From Desulfurococcales archaeon (GTDB lineage Archaea > Thermoproteota > Thermoprotei_A > Sulfolobales > Ignisphaeraceae), in the NCBI GenBank assembly GCA_028275745.1, contig JAPWUB010000005.1, positions 1-32,085 of the forward strand: a DNA stretch of 32,085 nt, given 5' to 3'. Positions 7,995-16,263 of the stretch are shown one piece after another (the first letter of the stretch is position 1; the number at the start of each line of letters is the position of its first letter). The notes under the pieces are model-generated. The model worked only from the letters and a program-made list of their open reading frames with translations, searched no databases and had not been told where the DNA came from. Position numbers and translations under genes: made by a program.

Positions 7995-8708
7995 TTAGAC
8001 TTGGAAGAATGCCTTGTAGTTATTGCCAACATATTTCTCTATGATTTGCCTCCAGCTGTCGCCAATGGCTAAAAGCGCGTAAAATCCTACTGGCCTGCCC
8101 CCAGCTTTCTTTATTAGCTCAAAGACTGCTGCACTTGTTCTTCCACTCCTAACAACATCATCTACAACAAGAACCTTCTCACCATATTCAATGACTCCGC
8201 TTGGAAGGTATAACGTGACAACTTCTGGCGGTGAGGATGTGACATAACTTACTTCATAAAACTTTTGGTATCCCACCTCCTTCCTCTTCTTAATAACAAC
8301 AAGCTTGGAGTTAAGCCTACGAGCAGTAAGCGTTGCAAGCGCTATTCCATCGACCTCCACAGTTGCAACACAGTTGACTCCAAGGTTCTGGCTCCAGATA
8401 TAGGCATCTATAGAGGCTATATTTAGTAAGTCTATGTTGTAGACAAGCTCATAGGTCTTTGCAAAGCCTTCAACATCAAACTCTACAAACTTCTCTCTAA
8501 GCTTCTCTAAAATAGCTCGATCCAAAAGCTTCATTAAAAGAGTCCTTGCCCTCTCAGCAGAGGGTTTTACTTCGCCATGTACATACCTCCATATTGTGGG
8601 GGAAGTCAAATCAATAAGCTTCTCAAGCTCCTTAAACTTGAAGAACTTCTTCATACTTGTCAATAGTTCTACAACAAGATCCCTCTCATCAACAGTCATG
8701 CACCACAC
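7995..8708 (-). CDS. HTH-phosphoribosyltransferase-type regulator (GfcR/PyrE-like)
   Basis: 237 residues. The N-terminal ~60 residues look like a helix-turn-helix (FKELEKLIDLTSPTIWRYVHGEVKPS). The rest is a type I phosphoribosyltransferase fold with the PRPP-binding motif VLVVDDVVRSGRTSA near 179-193, preceded by VATVEVDGIALATLTARRL. This architecture matches archaeal GfcR-like proteins, known in haloarchaea to regulate sugar catabolism, and older annotations as an orotate PRTase-like protein. A role in sensing a sugar-phosphate or nucleotide signal is inferred. The start could be GTG at 8708 (GGAGG six bases upstream) or ATG at 8699 (AGGTG upstream). First gene of the operon; a TATA-like TTTATTTAAG lies near 8757-8766. 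Confidence 0.8.
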   Translation of the reverse strand: MWCMTVDERDLVVELLTSMKKFFKFKELEKLIDLTSPTIWRYVHGEVKPSAERARTLLMKLLDRAILEKLREKFVEFDVEGFAKTYELVYNIDLLNIASIDAYIWSQNLGVNCVATVEVDGIALATLTARRLNSKLVVIKKRKEVGYQKFYEVSYVTSSPPEVVTLYLPSGVIEYGEKVLVVDDVVRSGRTSAAVFELIKKAGGRPVGFYALLAIGDSWRQIIEKYVGNNYKAFFQV

Positions 8709-8906
8709 CTATCGCCTCCATAAAGCTCTACAACTGCACAGTCACAAATATTTCTTCACTTAAATAAACTTGACGCTCCATTAAATACGAGACTGTTGCT
8801 GTTCAAACATAATTTAAATTAAGTAAATCACTATTTTATATAAATTGTTTGCAGAATGAGTAGTGAAATACCTATAGCCCATTAAAACACATTGCCAGAC
8901 TCTAAT

Positions 8907-9203
8907 TCAATGCTTTGTAAGAGTGCCTGCCGCAATTACTAAACCTTCAAACGCAGCTTTATTTAATGATTCAGCCAACTTCTCTAATATTATATCAATA
9001 GCACTCTCATCTTCGGTGCAAGGAATAATCTCCTCTCCATTAATTGATATCCCAGAAATCTGTGAGAACATAGGCTGTGATACAACTATCTCTATGTTGA
9101 TATAGCTTCTATTCACAGTCTTTCTTACAGTATTTACTATCCTACCACATCTACGCATACTATCAGTGTTTGATGCTATTACTATTAACTTAACTTTGTT
9201 CAT
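8907..9203 (-). CDS. Small protein, possible thioredoxin-like fold
   Basis: 98 residues from the preferred ATG at 9201-9203, chosen because GAGTGAGG lies about eight bases before it; the ORF track used a TTG at 9221. The pattern of a strand (VKLIVIAS), a helix with a single cysteine (TDSMRRCGRIVNTVRK), a strand (YINIEIVVSQ), then ISGISINGEEI resembles small archaeal glutaredoxin/thioredoxin-like proteins, where C-x-x-C precedes the helix and V-x-x-x-P-x-L-x-I-N-G follows. Here only one of the two cysteines is present and the cis-proline is not obvious, so redox activity is doubtful. It is divergent from the next gene across an 80-130 base promoter region. The fold assignment is tentative. Confidence 0.55.
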   Translation of the reverse strand: MNKVKLIVIASNTDSMRRCGRIVNTVRKTVNRSYINIEIVVSQPMFSQISGISINGEEIIPCTEDESAIDIILEKLAESLNKAAFEGLVIAAGTLTKH

Positions 9204-9280
9204 GTACACAGCCTCACTCAATTAATTAATCTGTACTAATATTTAAGATGTAAAGCTTCAAGGATTCAACATGTAAAAGC

Positions 9281-9287
9281 TTATAAG
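9281..9287 (+). promoter_or_regulatory. Candidate TATA box for the winged-helix gene
   Basis: TTATAAG would place transcription start near 9308-9311. This gives a leader of about 30 bases holding GAGGT before the ATG at 9338, or a leaderless TTG at 9308. A TCTTAAATATTAG element on the opposite strand near 9240-9250 may serve the divergent small gene. Confidence 0.5.
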
Positions 9288-9337
9288 TTTTACTGCAAAA
9301 AACATATTTGGTGAGAGAGAACGAAGAGGTGATGTTC

Positions 9338-9844
9338 ATGGCGGGCGCAGAAAAGCTTTATGAAGACACTGATGTAGAAGTGTTTAAGGCTCCCACGGAG
9401 GAGGAGCTAGAGCAGTTAATTAAGGATATTGTGAGGAAGACTGGCAGACCATTAACATGGAAAGAGTTGAGAGAACAGTTTGCTGGTATTGCTGGCGAGG
9501 ATAGGCTGAGAAAGGTATTAGTAAAGCTGATAGAGAGAGATGAGCTTATCGAGTTACCTGATGGAACTATTGGGCTGCCTGGTATGGAGCAGAATTATGT
9601 GCCTCGCAGAACTACAAAGAGGGTTAGACCTTTGGTTCCATCAAAGTTTAGAGCTAGGTGGGGCAATCTAGCAGCAAAGCTGAGAAAGACCGGCTTACCT
9701 CTCGGTGAGGCTCTGAAGCAGTTAGGTCTTGTGCAGAGCGTTGCTGAAGTTAGGGAGAGTAAGAAGGAGAGTGAGAAAGCAGCTGAAGAAGTTGTTGAGG
9801 AAGAGAATAAGGAAGTAGAAGAATTTGATTTTGTGGAGGAGTAG
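9338..9844 (+). CDS. Crenarchaeal winged-helix-like protein with acidic tail, function unknown
   Basis: 168 residues from ATG 9338, preferred over the track's TTG 9308 because GAGGT sits seven bases before it. Residues about 25-85 read like a winged helix (EEELEQLIKDIVRKTGRPLTWKELREQF ... RLRKVLVKLIERDELIELPDGTIGLPG). A basic middle follows (YVPRRTTKRVRPLVPSKFRARWGNL), then a long charged, glutamate-rich tail (EKAAEEVVEEENKEVEEFDFVEE). The combination suggests a nucleic-acid-binding protein with a disordered acidic end, perhaps a transcription or chromatin factor; this is inference. No cysteine pairs or membrane segments are seen. It stands alone and has its own promoter. Confidence 0.75.
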   Translation: MAGAEKLYEDTDVEVFKAPTEEELEQLIKDIVRKTGRPLTWKELREQFAGIAGEDRLRKVLVKLIERDELIELPDGTIGLPGMEQNYVPRRTTKRVRPLVPSKFRARWGNLAAKLRKTGLPLGEALKQLGLVQSVAEVRESKKESEKAAEEVVEEENKEVEEFDFVEE

Positions 9845-9923
9845 TATCTAGCAATTTTCTCTGCAATTCAGCGTAGAGGTTATATTTACTGTCAATGGTA
9901 TAGCGTATACTTGGCTATAGATA

Positions 9924-10082
9924 ATGAGTTCCTATCCATGCGAAAAAGCTACTGTTAAAATTGTGGGCAAAATAGCTATTCTGCGAACAGAGCGAGGCTC
10001 AAAAGCACTTGTTAGTGTAGAGGCTTTGTGTAATTTAGCGAAAAAACTGAATCTGTGCATAGAGAACTATAATTGCATCTAA
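9924..10082 (+). CDS. Small protein of 52 residues, unknown (below the ORF track cutoff)
   Basis: ATG at 9924 opens a frame to TAA 10080-10082. The product ([20 protein letters not shown]... to CIENYNCI) has an alternating strand pattern, a basic turn ([15 protein letters not shown]), a C-terminal helix and four cysteines. The amino-acid composition and codon use resemble neighbouring genes. TTATATTTA at 9880-9888 could be a TATA box giving a leader of about 12 bases; no ribosome site is seen. The last four bases overlap the HMG-CoA synthase stop tail to tail. Without it, 9845-10078 would be an unusually long gap for this region. A chance ORF remains possible. Confidence 0.5.
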   Translation: MSSYPCEKATVKIVGKIAILRTERGSKALVSVEALCNLAKKLNLCIENYNCI

Positions 10083-11140
10083 AGCCTATACATTTTTAGT
10101 AAGTGTCTCATCTTTGCATACTCTCCGTAACTCACATATGTCTTCCTCTTCAGGAACCAATCAACTGTAGGAGCCCTCGGCACAGCTTCCTGAATCTTGT
10201 CGGTAACCACAATACTAAAAGCATCGCTCCCTGCACCACTTCCAAATGAAACTGCGAGTATCCTCTGACCTGGTTTTGCTTGTTCAAGAATCCTTGCCAA
10301 GCCTATTAGTACTGAACCATTGTATGTATTTCCAATATATGGGGTCACTACACCTGGAAGAACCTTCTCCTTTGGGAATCCAAGCATTGCACCTACTCTT
10401 AGTGGGAACTTACCGTTTGGCTGGTGAAATACTGCATAGTCGAAGTCTGATGGTCTTAACCCCAGTTCTTCCATCAAGAGCTTCGCTGCTGAGACTATGT
10501 GGTGGAAGTATGCTGGCTCTCCTGTGAAGCCTTCTCCATGCATTGGATAGGGCACTCCATCCCTACGCCAAAAGTCTGGAGTGTCTGTGGTATAAGATGC
10601 GTACCCCTCGAAGTATGCTACAGACTCTTCCCTTTTACCTATTATATATGCCGCACCTCCACTACTCGCTGTGAATTCTAGTACATCTCCTGGGCTACTC
10701 TGAGAAGTATCAGCACCTATTGCCAAGACGTAGTTTGCTAGCCCGCTCTCAACATGCACAATTCCTAGCCTAACACCTTCTGCACCAGCCCTACAAGCGA
10801 ATTCGAGATCTGCTAAGGGCTTTGAAGGTTTTATTCCTAGAGCGTCAGCCACTACAGTGGCGCTAGGCTTTACCGCATATGGCTTACTTTCTGTTCCAAA
10901 GTACACTGCATCAATCTTTAGTGGATCTATACCTGCTCTCTTAATGGCATAGACAGCAGCCTGATAACCTATTGTAATGGCATCCTCATCTATATTGCCT
11001 ATGGCTTTCTCCTCAATCCATATACCCTTCGTATTCTCCTCATCAAATCCCCACATAGCCGCTATCTCATCAGCCTTTACCCTGTACTTAGGTATGTAGA
11101 CACCCCAACCCACAATACCACTTTTGCTACACTTAGGCAT
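10079..11140 (-). CDS. Hydroxymethylglutaryl-CoA synthase, archaeal type
   Basis: 353 residues, usual length for archaeal HMG-CoA synthase, which condenses acetoacetyl-CoA with acetyl-CoA at the start of the mevalonate route to archaeal membrane lipids. The opening [14 protein letters not shown], glutamate in [11 protein letters not shown] (E84), catalytic cysteine in [12 protein letters not shown] (C116) and histidine in [12 protein letters not shown] (H239) are all present. In many archaea this gene sits in an operon with an acetoacetyl-CoA thiolase and a DUF35 protein that form a complex with it. Neither is next to it here. ATG at 11138-11140 has AGGTG ten bases upstream. CTATTTAAAGC at 11177-11187 (minus-strand GCTTTAAATAG) is a good TATA candidate. 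Confidence 0.93.
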   Translation of the reverse strand: MPKCSKSGIVGWGVYIPKYRVKADEIAAMWGFDEENTKGIWIEEKAIGNIDEDAITIGYQAAVYAIKRAGIDPLKIDAVYFGTESKPYAVKPSATVVADALGIKPSKPLADLEFACRAGAEGVRLGIVHVESGLANYVLAIGADTSQSSPGDVLEFTASSGGAAYIIGKREESVAYFEGYASYTTDTPDFWRRDGVPYPMHGEGFTGEPAYFHHIVSAAKLLMEELGLRPSDFDYAVFHQPNGKFPLRVGAMLGFPKEKVLPGVVTPYIGNTYNGSVLIGLARILEQAKPGQRILAVSFGSGAGSDAFSIVVTDKIQEAVPRAPTVDWFLKRKTYVSYGEYAKMRHLLKMYRL

Positions 11141-11176
11141 AGCGAATCAGCACCTAGGTTAAGGTTGTTGCAGGGG

Positions 11177-11231
11177 CTATTTAAAGCATCAATACGAAGG
11201 AACATCTTTAATTAAGCCAAAGATTTAAATA
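11177..11231. promoter_or_regulatory. Divergent promoter region, HMG-CoA synthase / unknown gene
   Basis: Two TATA candidates face opposite ways: GCTTTAAATAG on the minus strand (11177-11187), about 40 bases before the HMG-CoA synthase ATG, and GATTTAAATA on the plus strand (11222-11231), about 40 bases before the 11271 gene. Confidence 0.5.
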
Positions 11232-11270
11232 GATGAGACCACTAGAGAGTATTAAGCAATGTAAAGAGGT

Positions 11271-11792
11271 ATGAAGGTGCCTAAGGAAAAGGAAAAGATT
11301 GAGCCGTGCAAGATTGCTGAGGACAAGGTTATCAGAGCTCTTACAGAGTGTCTAGAGAAGAACTGTGAGGAGGTAGCAGTATATGTAGACTACAATGTTG
11401 TCAGACACCCGGCATTAACAGCCTATGTAATTCTTGTAAATGTAGATAACAATACTCTAGCAGAGCTAGAGGATCTTCTTGGCTCTACACTCGTTGAGAT
11501 AACCCTACCCATCGATGCCGTGTCCGAGCCCCAACAAACATTGAGCAATACGCTAGATAGAATATCTGAAGTTAGAGTTAGATGCTTGAATGGATGGATA
11601 AGCTATGGGTACACAACAATGTATACCCAGTACAGAGTTCCATATACAGCTAAGTCATGGCTATTTACTCCAGAGAACAGAATTGAAAGTACACCTTTAC
11701 AGCTTGACGATAGTGAGCAGGCTGCATTAATGAAGCTGTTAGATTTGGTGCTGAAGAAGGTTAGAGAGATTGTCTACACCGAGATACTCTAA
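11271..11792 (+). CDS. Conserved-looking protein of unknown function
   Basis: 173 residues, mixed alpha/beta by composition. A strand-rich core (EVAVYVDYNVVRHPALTAYVILVNV), an acidic loop, and a helical C-terminus (SEQAALMKLLDLVLKKVREIVYTEIL). No recognised motif; four scattered cysteines (C13, C27, C32, C104 from the track start) do not form a clear zinc site. GAGGT touches the ATG at 11271 directly but lies six bases before an in-frame GTG at 11277, so the true start may be the GTG. It has its own promoter and lies 80 bases before nep1 on the same strand, so partial cotranscription is possible. Function not guessed. Confidence 0.7.
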   Translation: MKVPKEKEKIEPCKIAEDKVIRALTECLEKNCEEVAVYVDYNVVRHPALTAYVILVNVDNNTLAELEDLLGSTLVEITLPIDAVSEPQQTLSNTLDRISEVRVRCLNGWISYGYTTMYTQYRVPYTAKSWLFTPENRIESTPLQLDDSEQAALMKLLDLVLKKVREIVYTEIL

Positions 11793-11872
11793 GCCTAGGT
11801 TTGCCACCTCACCGCTATGAGCTCTAAAAGCAGGTTTTAAACGATGCTAATATAAGCTATATCACGAGGAAT

Positions 11873-12622
11873 ATGTTTAGAGCACCAAAAGAAGATGTTA
11901 AGCCTCTTCACTTAATAATAGCTGAGGCTGCACTAGAGCTCGTACCAAAAGAGATAGCTAATGAACCTAGCGTTGTTTTAAACGCTAGGAAAAGAGGTAA
12001 AAAGCCTCATGAAACCCTTCTAGACATCACACTTCACTATAAAGCTATGAAGAAGCTTGATAAGTGGTTTAAACGAGGAAGGCCTGACATTATCCACGTA
12101 TCCATGCTTCTCGCATTATCGAGTCTTCTTAATTCATTCAATCTCTTAAGGCTGTACATACACACAATAAATGATGAGGTGATATACGTAGACCCATCAA
12201 CAAGGATTCCGAGAAACTATAACAGATTTGTTGGATTAATGGAACAGTTACTGCTACTAGGTTCTGTTCCTCCCAAAGCTTCAACCCCCTTAATGTATGT
12301 TGAAAAGATGTCACTAAAACAACTCGTGGATAAGATTGGGTGTAGCGTCTCAGTATTAATGCATGAAAAGGGCATGGTTATGAAGCCTCTTGAGCTTGGA
12401 GAACACATTGCTGAGAAAATGACTAAAGGAATCGATATTTGTGTTGCTGTTGGAGGTTTTCAGCACGGAGATTTTGAGGAGTCAACACTAAACCTGTTTA
12501 AGGAGAAGATATCTCTATATCCTAAGCCACTCGAAACATGGACTGTTATATCGATGATTATCAACGCGGTGGAGAATAGCCCCAGGATTAGTAACATTAT
12601 ATGGGGTGCAGAGGGGAGATAA
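11873..12622 (+). CDS. nep1: 16S rRNA pseudouridine N1-methyltransferase Nep1 (Emg1)
   Basis: 249-residue SPOUT-class methyltransferase of the Nep1/Emg1/Mra1 family, which methylates N1 of a pseudouridine in small-subunit rRNA and assists ribosome assembly. Family marks seen: LLDITLHYKAMKKL, GRPDIIHVSMLLALSSLLN (about 69-87), LYIHTINDEVIYVDPSTRIPRNYNRFVGLMEQLL, and the cofactor-side knot strand ICVAVGGFQHGDF near 197-209. Length is normal for archaeal members. The ATG at 11873 follows GAGGAAT. The gene ends 17 bases from the convergent ROK kinase gene. Confidence 0.93.
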   Translation: MFRAPKEDVKPLHLIIAEAALELVPKEIANEPSVVLNARKRGKKPHETLLDITLHYKAMKKLDKWFKRGRPDIIHVSMLLALSSLLNSFNLLRLYIHTINDEVIYVDPSTRIPRNYNRFVGLMEQLLLLGSVPPKASTPLMYVEKMSLKQLVDKIGCSVSVLMHEKGMVMKPLELGEHIAEKMTKGIDICVAVGGFQHGDFEESTLNLFKEKISLYPKPLETWTVISMIINAVENSPRISNIIWGAEGR

Positions 12623-12639
12623 TGAAAAGCTGCATGTCG

Positions 12640-13644
12640 CTATAGGTACTGAAGATACTTCAACATTTTTATAAGGGTCTGAGGAGGCTTTACTGCTAGC
12701 GCTATAGCACCTATGAGTACTACATCGTCACCAAAAGCTGTTGGCTCTATACGTGGTAATTCTGTGACTACCCCTTGAGACCTTTTTACACCCTCCCTTA
12801 CCCTATCTATTACTAGCTCCTTGTTCTTAAGAGCTACAGAGCCTCCCACAACAATGATTTCAGGATCATAGAGGTTTATTACGTTCTCAAAACCCGCTAT
12901 GTTATACCTATTCACTTCATCAACAATTCTCAGCGCCAGCCTATCTCCCCGCTTAGCAGCGGAATATATAAGCTCTGAACTTAGATTGCCTTCTCTATAA
13001 GCCTTGTAGACCTCTGAATCCTTCTCCTCTTCCGTCAAGCTCCACTCTTCTAGAAGTAGTGATGCGAATCTAGGTATATTTGCGCCACTTGCATATGCTT
13101 CCCAATGTCCATAACCTCCACATCCACACCTCATCCTACCACTTACATCAACTACTATATGCCCTATTTCATGGGCGTTACCCATTTTACCTAGAAGTAG
13201 ATTCCCGTTCACAATCATTCCGCCGCCAATACCGGTACTAATTGTTATGTACACCACATTCTCATAATCTCTTCCAAGGCCAAATATCTTTTCACCCCAA
13301 ACACCCGCTATGCAATCGTTCGCCATTATGACAGGTTTCTTAAGGGCCTCCTGAATTGGTTGGGCAAGCTCAAAAGTTCTTATTGGAATGTTAGGAGCAT
13401 TTATTACAACCCCCCTAGATAGGTCCATGGGTCCTGCAGTACCTATGCCAATTGCTTTTATTTTCTCTAGATGCTCCTTGAAGTTGGTTCTAATAGCCTC
13501 TACTATGAGGTTGGCTATTGTATACCTATCACCTTCTCTAGGAGTTCTTACAACAATCTTATTCTCTATGCTTCCATTGCTTGTTGTTAAGGCTATTCTA
13601 ATCCATGTACCCCCTATATCAACACCAACAAAGTGCTCGCCCAT
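12640..13644 (-). CDS. ROK-family sugar kinase (glucokinase/hexokinase-like)
   Basis: About 334 residues from ATG 13642-13644, chosen because AAGGG lies seven bases before it; the track's 13689 start would add 15 residues before the family's usual N-terminus. ROK marks: phosphate-binding VGVDIGGTWIRIAL, GIGTAGPMDL, catalytic aspartate in VIMANDCIAGVWGE, STGIGGGMIVNG, and the zinc-binding GHIVVD...MRCGCGGYGHWEAYASG. Archaeal ROK kinases phosphorylate glucose and other hexoses with ATP, as known in Aeropyrum, Sulfolobus and Thermoproteus; the exact sugar is not determined here. It follows the phosphoglycerate mutase gene on the same strand and is likely cotranscribed, making a second glycolytic pair in this window. 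Confidence 0.88.
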   Translation of the reverse strand: MGEHFVGVDIGGTWIRIALTTSNGSIENKIVVRTPREGDRYTIANLIVEAIRTNFKEHLEKIKAIGIGTAGPMDLSRGVVINAPNIPIRTFELAQPIQEALKKPVIMANDCIAGVWGEKIFGLGRDYENVVYITISTGIGGGMIVNGNLLLGKMGNAHEIGHIVVDVSGRMRCGCGGYGHWEAYASGANIPRFASLLLEEWSLTEEEKDSEVYKAYREGNLSSELIYSAAKRGDRLALRIVDEVNRYNIAGFENVINLYDPEIIVVGGSVALKNKELVIDRVREGVKRSQGVVTELPRIEPTAFGDDVVLIGAIALAVKPPQTLIKMLKYLQYL

Positions 13645-13717
13645 AACCATTCCCTTAATACACTCATCAGAACTCTTACCGTACATCATCTAGTCAGTTA
13701 GGAGGTGCATACATCAT

Positions 13718-15004
13718 CTACACGGTTTCTTCTTTTAGCAGCGTAAAAACTTTGTTGAGCAGTTGGTATCCGTGCTGAATTAGCCCAAGTGAGCCCTTAG
13801 AGCAGCACTCTGCCTCAGTAAACCTTGCTAGTTTATCATATCTTCTAAGCCTTTCGCAGGCAACAATAATTGGAACTGGATCGCTTGTGTGTGCCTTGAC
13901 CTCTGGTGGTGTTGCATGGTCTGCTGTAACAATAACTGCGACTTCTCTTAGGTTCACTGACTTTAGTAATGGCTGAATGTAATGCTTATCGATGAGCTCT
14001 ATGGATTTGACCTTCCTCTTCTTATCGCCATCATGACCAGGTTCGTCAGGTCCCTTTAGGTGTACATATACTACATCAACACTCTTTAGCAGTTCTAGTG
14101 TTGCTGATAACCTTTCCCTCATATCCTTCTCGACGTCTCCTGTAGGAGGTGAAACCTCTGCTACAACCATATTTAAGAGCCTCCCAATACCTTTTTCTAC
14201 AGGCATTTCAGCAACAATGCCAAACTTCATTCCATAGAGCTTCTCAATAGGCGTAATATCTGGGTGCCTATCCTCAGCATCTCTAAGCAACAGTGCATTT
14301 GCTTTTGGAAGCCCTTTTTCAGCTCTCTTCACATTTACTGGATGCTTATCCAGTATCTCTATAGCTCTCTCTGTAAACTCATTTACAAGCTCGCATGTAG
14401 CCCTAGCTTCATCGCTATCATCAAGAGGTGTGCATTTAGCTATATATGGTTCAAACTTTTCTAAGGCAATCGAAATCCTGCCACTACGTCCATAGGCCGG
14501 ATCTGTGTTTGAAACATTTGCTGAAAGCCTCCTCTCCTCACTTCCAATAATCACAACAGCTCTGTGCCCAACAGTTGCTAGAACTCTTACATAGCCTCCA
14601 TATCTGCTAAGCCTCATACCATCTAGACTGGATGCAAGTTCCCTTGCTTCAGCAGTCGAAAGGCTTCTACCAACCCTTCTATCAATAATTCTCCTACTTA
14701 CAGGATCTATTGTAGCAAAATTTGCTCTAAATGCGACCTCAAAACCATCTCTAATTCTAATCCCTACCCCAAGCGCCTCGAGAAGCCCGCGACCAACATT
14801 AATTGTTTTAGGGTCATAACCAAGAAGCGAGAAAACTGCTGCATCACTTTCTGGAGCAGTAACAGCATCTATTGGGTAAAAGCATCCTGCTATAGCTCTA
14901 GAGGCTAGGTAGTCTAGTCCAGGTGTCTTAGCTACCTCAAGAGATGTCGGTCTAAATCTTAGGCTATCTGCAACACCGTCCAGTACTAGCATCACAACTT
15001 TCAT
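13718..15004 (-). CDS. apgM: 2,3-bisphosphoglycerate-independent phosphoglycerate mutase, archaeal type
   Basis: About 428 residues of the alkaline-phosphatase superfamily, converting 3-phosphoglycerate to 2-phosphoglycerate. Marks: first metal motif MLVLDGVADS, catalytic serine region APESDAAVFSLLGYDP, VYVHLKGPDEPGHDGD, and AVIVTADHATPPEVKAHTSDPVP. This shorter architecture is the archaeal ApgM form rather than the ~510-residue bacterial GpmI. The serine context P-E-S-D replaces the more common P-G-S-D. Start: ATG at 15002-15004 with AGGTG nine bases upstream, preferred over the GTG at 15016. A minus-strand TTTTTAAATT at 15042-15050 is a good TATA box. It precedes the ROK kinase gene. Confidence 0.92.
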   Translation of the reverse strand: MKVVMLVLDGVADSLRFRPTSLEVAKTPGLDYLASRAIAGCFYPIDAVTAPESDAAVFSLLGYDPKTINVGRGLLEALGVGIRIRDGFEVAFRANFATIDPVSRRIIDRRVGRSLSTAEARELASSLDGMRLSRYGGYVRVLATVGHRAVVIIGSEERRLSANVSNTDPAYGRSGRISIALEKFEPYIAKCTPLDDSDEARATCELVNEFTERAIEILDKHPVNVKRAEKGLPKANALLLRDAEDRHPDITPIEKLYGMKFGIVAEMPVEKGIGRLLNMVVAEVSPPTGDVEKDMRERLSATLELLKSVDVVYVHLKGPDEPGHDGDKKRKVKSIELIDKHYIQPLLKSVNLREVAVIVTADHATPPEVKAHTSDPVPIIVACERLRRYDKLARFTEAECCSKGSLGLIQHGYQLLNKVFTLLKEETV

Positions 15005-15041
15005 AATGTTAAACACCTAGAGGAATTTTATGAAGACCCCA

Positions 15042-15050
15042 ATTTAAAAA
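15042..15050 (-). promoter_or_regulatory. Candidate TATA box of the apgM-ROK kinase operon
   Basis: Minus-strand TTTTTAAATT about 40 bases before the apgM ATG, with transcription start expected near 15018 and AGGTG as ribosome site. Confidence 0.5.
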
Positions 15051-15228
15051 TCCTTAACTTCTGCAGATATAAACACGAACATATTGTTTAACTCAAAGGG
15101 ATGTGAGGTTTAATATCTAGATTACTATATCCTGTTTTGTCTACTTGTATATTACTACCTAACCATATAGATATAAGGTTTTAATACTGTACTATGCATG
15201 AGTATAACTGCGTAAGAGGCTATGAAAA

Positions 15229-16263
15229 ATGAGACCTGTATTTGCAGGTGTTAGAAAGGTTATTAGGATTGGAGAGAGAAGTGTTGGCATAACCATTCCT
15301 AAGGAGTGGCTCTCTATACTAGGAATAGACCTTGGCTCTAGCGTTGAGATAGCTCTTGGACCTGGATACCTTCTTGTAAAACCATTATCAACGGCCTATG
15401 CAAGAAAGATGCAAGCTATAAAGATTAAACATGATGATCCGGAAGTGCTTTCAAGACTTATTATAGCAAGCTATATTGAAGGTTTTGACACTGTTGTTGT
15501 AGAGGATGGAAAGGATATTGCACGAGTAGCTTTTCAAAAGACATCTATGAGGTTGCCAGGAGCGATAGCACTTGAAGGACCTACTTACCGTATCAAAATC
15601 TCTGTTGACGAATTCAACACTGACTTAAATGATGTTATAAACTCTATGAAGTCCATACTCCTCATGATGTTTGATCTTATAATTGATTACTTTGGAAGCG
15701 GTGATAAGCATAAGCTTGAGGAGATCCTACGTCTTGATGACGACTTGGACAGGCTTCACTTTCTTGGAATAAGAACTATTAAGAGAACGGCATTTAGGGA
15801 TCCTTCACAAGCCATTGACAGCAGTATTGTGATAAAGAGTTTGGAGCATATAGGGGACACATTAGATAGAGCATCCAATACTCTAATCAAGATAGCTGGC
15901 GACACCATTATATCTAAAGACATCTGCAGGTCTATATTCAAGGACATCTTCTCCAAGGTATCATCATACATTTCAAAGGCTATTAACGCCCTCACATCCC
16001 AGAATCTAGCGCTGAGCATGAAGGTGCTTATCGGTAGGGAGGAACTTGCAAAAGAGATTATGAGTAGTGTAACTCCATGTCTTGATGCGCCAGGGGTTCT
16101 AGGGCTTGTTCACGAAGCCATTGTTGCAGTATATGAAGCTGCAGAAATAGCTGAGGTTGCAACAAACAGGGTTTTACTATCTATTGGGAAGACCGAGCCT
16201 GTTGTAGTGCCAAAGCCTGAAACTGCTGAAGAGTTTCACGAAGAGTCTGAAGAGACTCAATAA
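15229..16263 (+). CDS. AbrB-domain / PhoU-domain fusion, putative phosphate regulator
   Basis: 344 residues. The N-terminal ~50 residues form an AbrB/SpoVT-type DNA-binding swapped hairpin (VRKVIRIGERSVGITIPKEWLSILGIDLGSSVEIALG). The rest is helical with PhoU-like repeats, including SSIVIKSLEHIGDTLDRASN near 200-220, where PhoU proteins have an E-x-x-x-D metal-binding motif. In archaea this fusion is taken to be a phosphate uptake regulator, but no pst transporter gene lies nearby. ATG at 15229 has GAGG nine bases upstream, and TTTTAATA near 15179-15186 is a TATA candidate. The glutamate-rich tail (KPETAEEFHEESEETQ) lies in the 83-base overlap with the convergent FAU-1 gene. Confidence 0.85.
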   Translation: MRPVFAGVRKVIRIGERSVGITIPKEWLSILGIDLGSSVEIALGPGYLLVKPLSTAYARKMQAIKIKHDDPEVLSRLIIASYIEGFDTVVVEDGKDIARVAFQKTSMRLPGAIALEGPTYRIKISVDEFNTDLNDVINSMKSILLMMFDLIIDYFGSGDKHKLEEILRLDDDLDRLHFLGIRTIKRTAFRDPSQAIDSSIVIKSLEHIGDTLDRASNTLIKIAGDTIISKDICRSIFKDIFSKVSSYISKAINALTSQNLALSMKVLIGREELAKEIMSSVTPCLDAPGVLGLVHEAIVAVYEAAEIAEVATNRVLLSIGKTEPVVVPKPETAEEFHEESEETQ

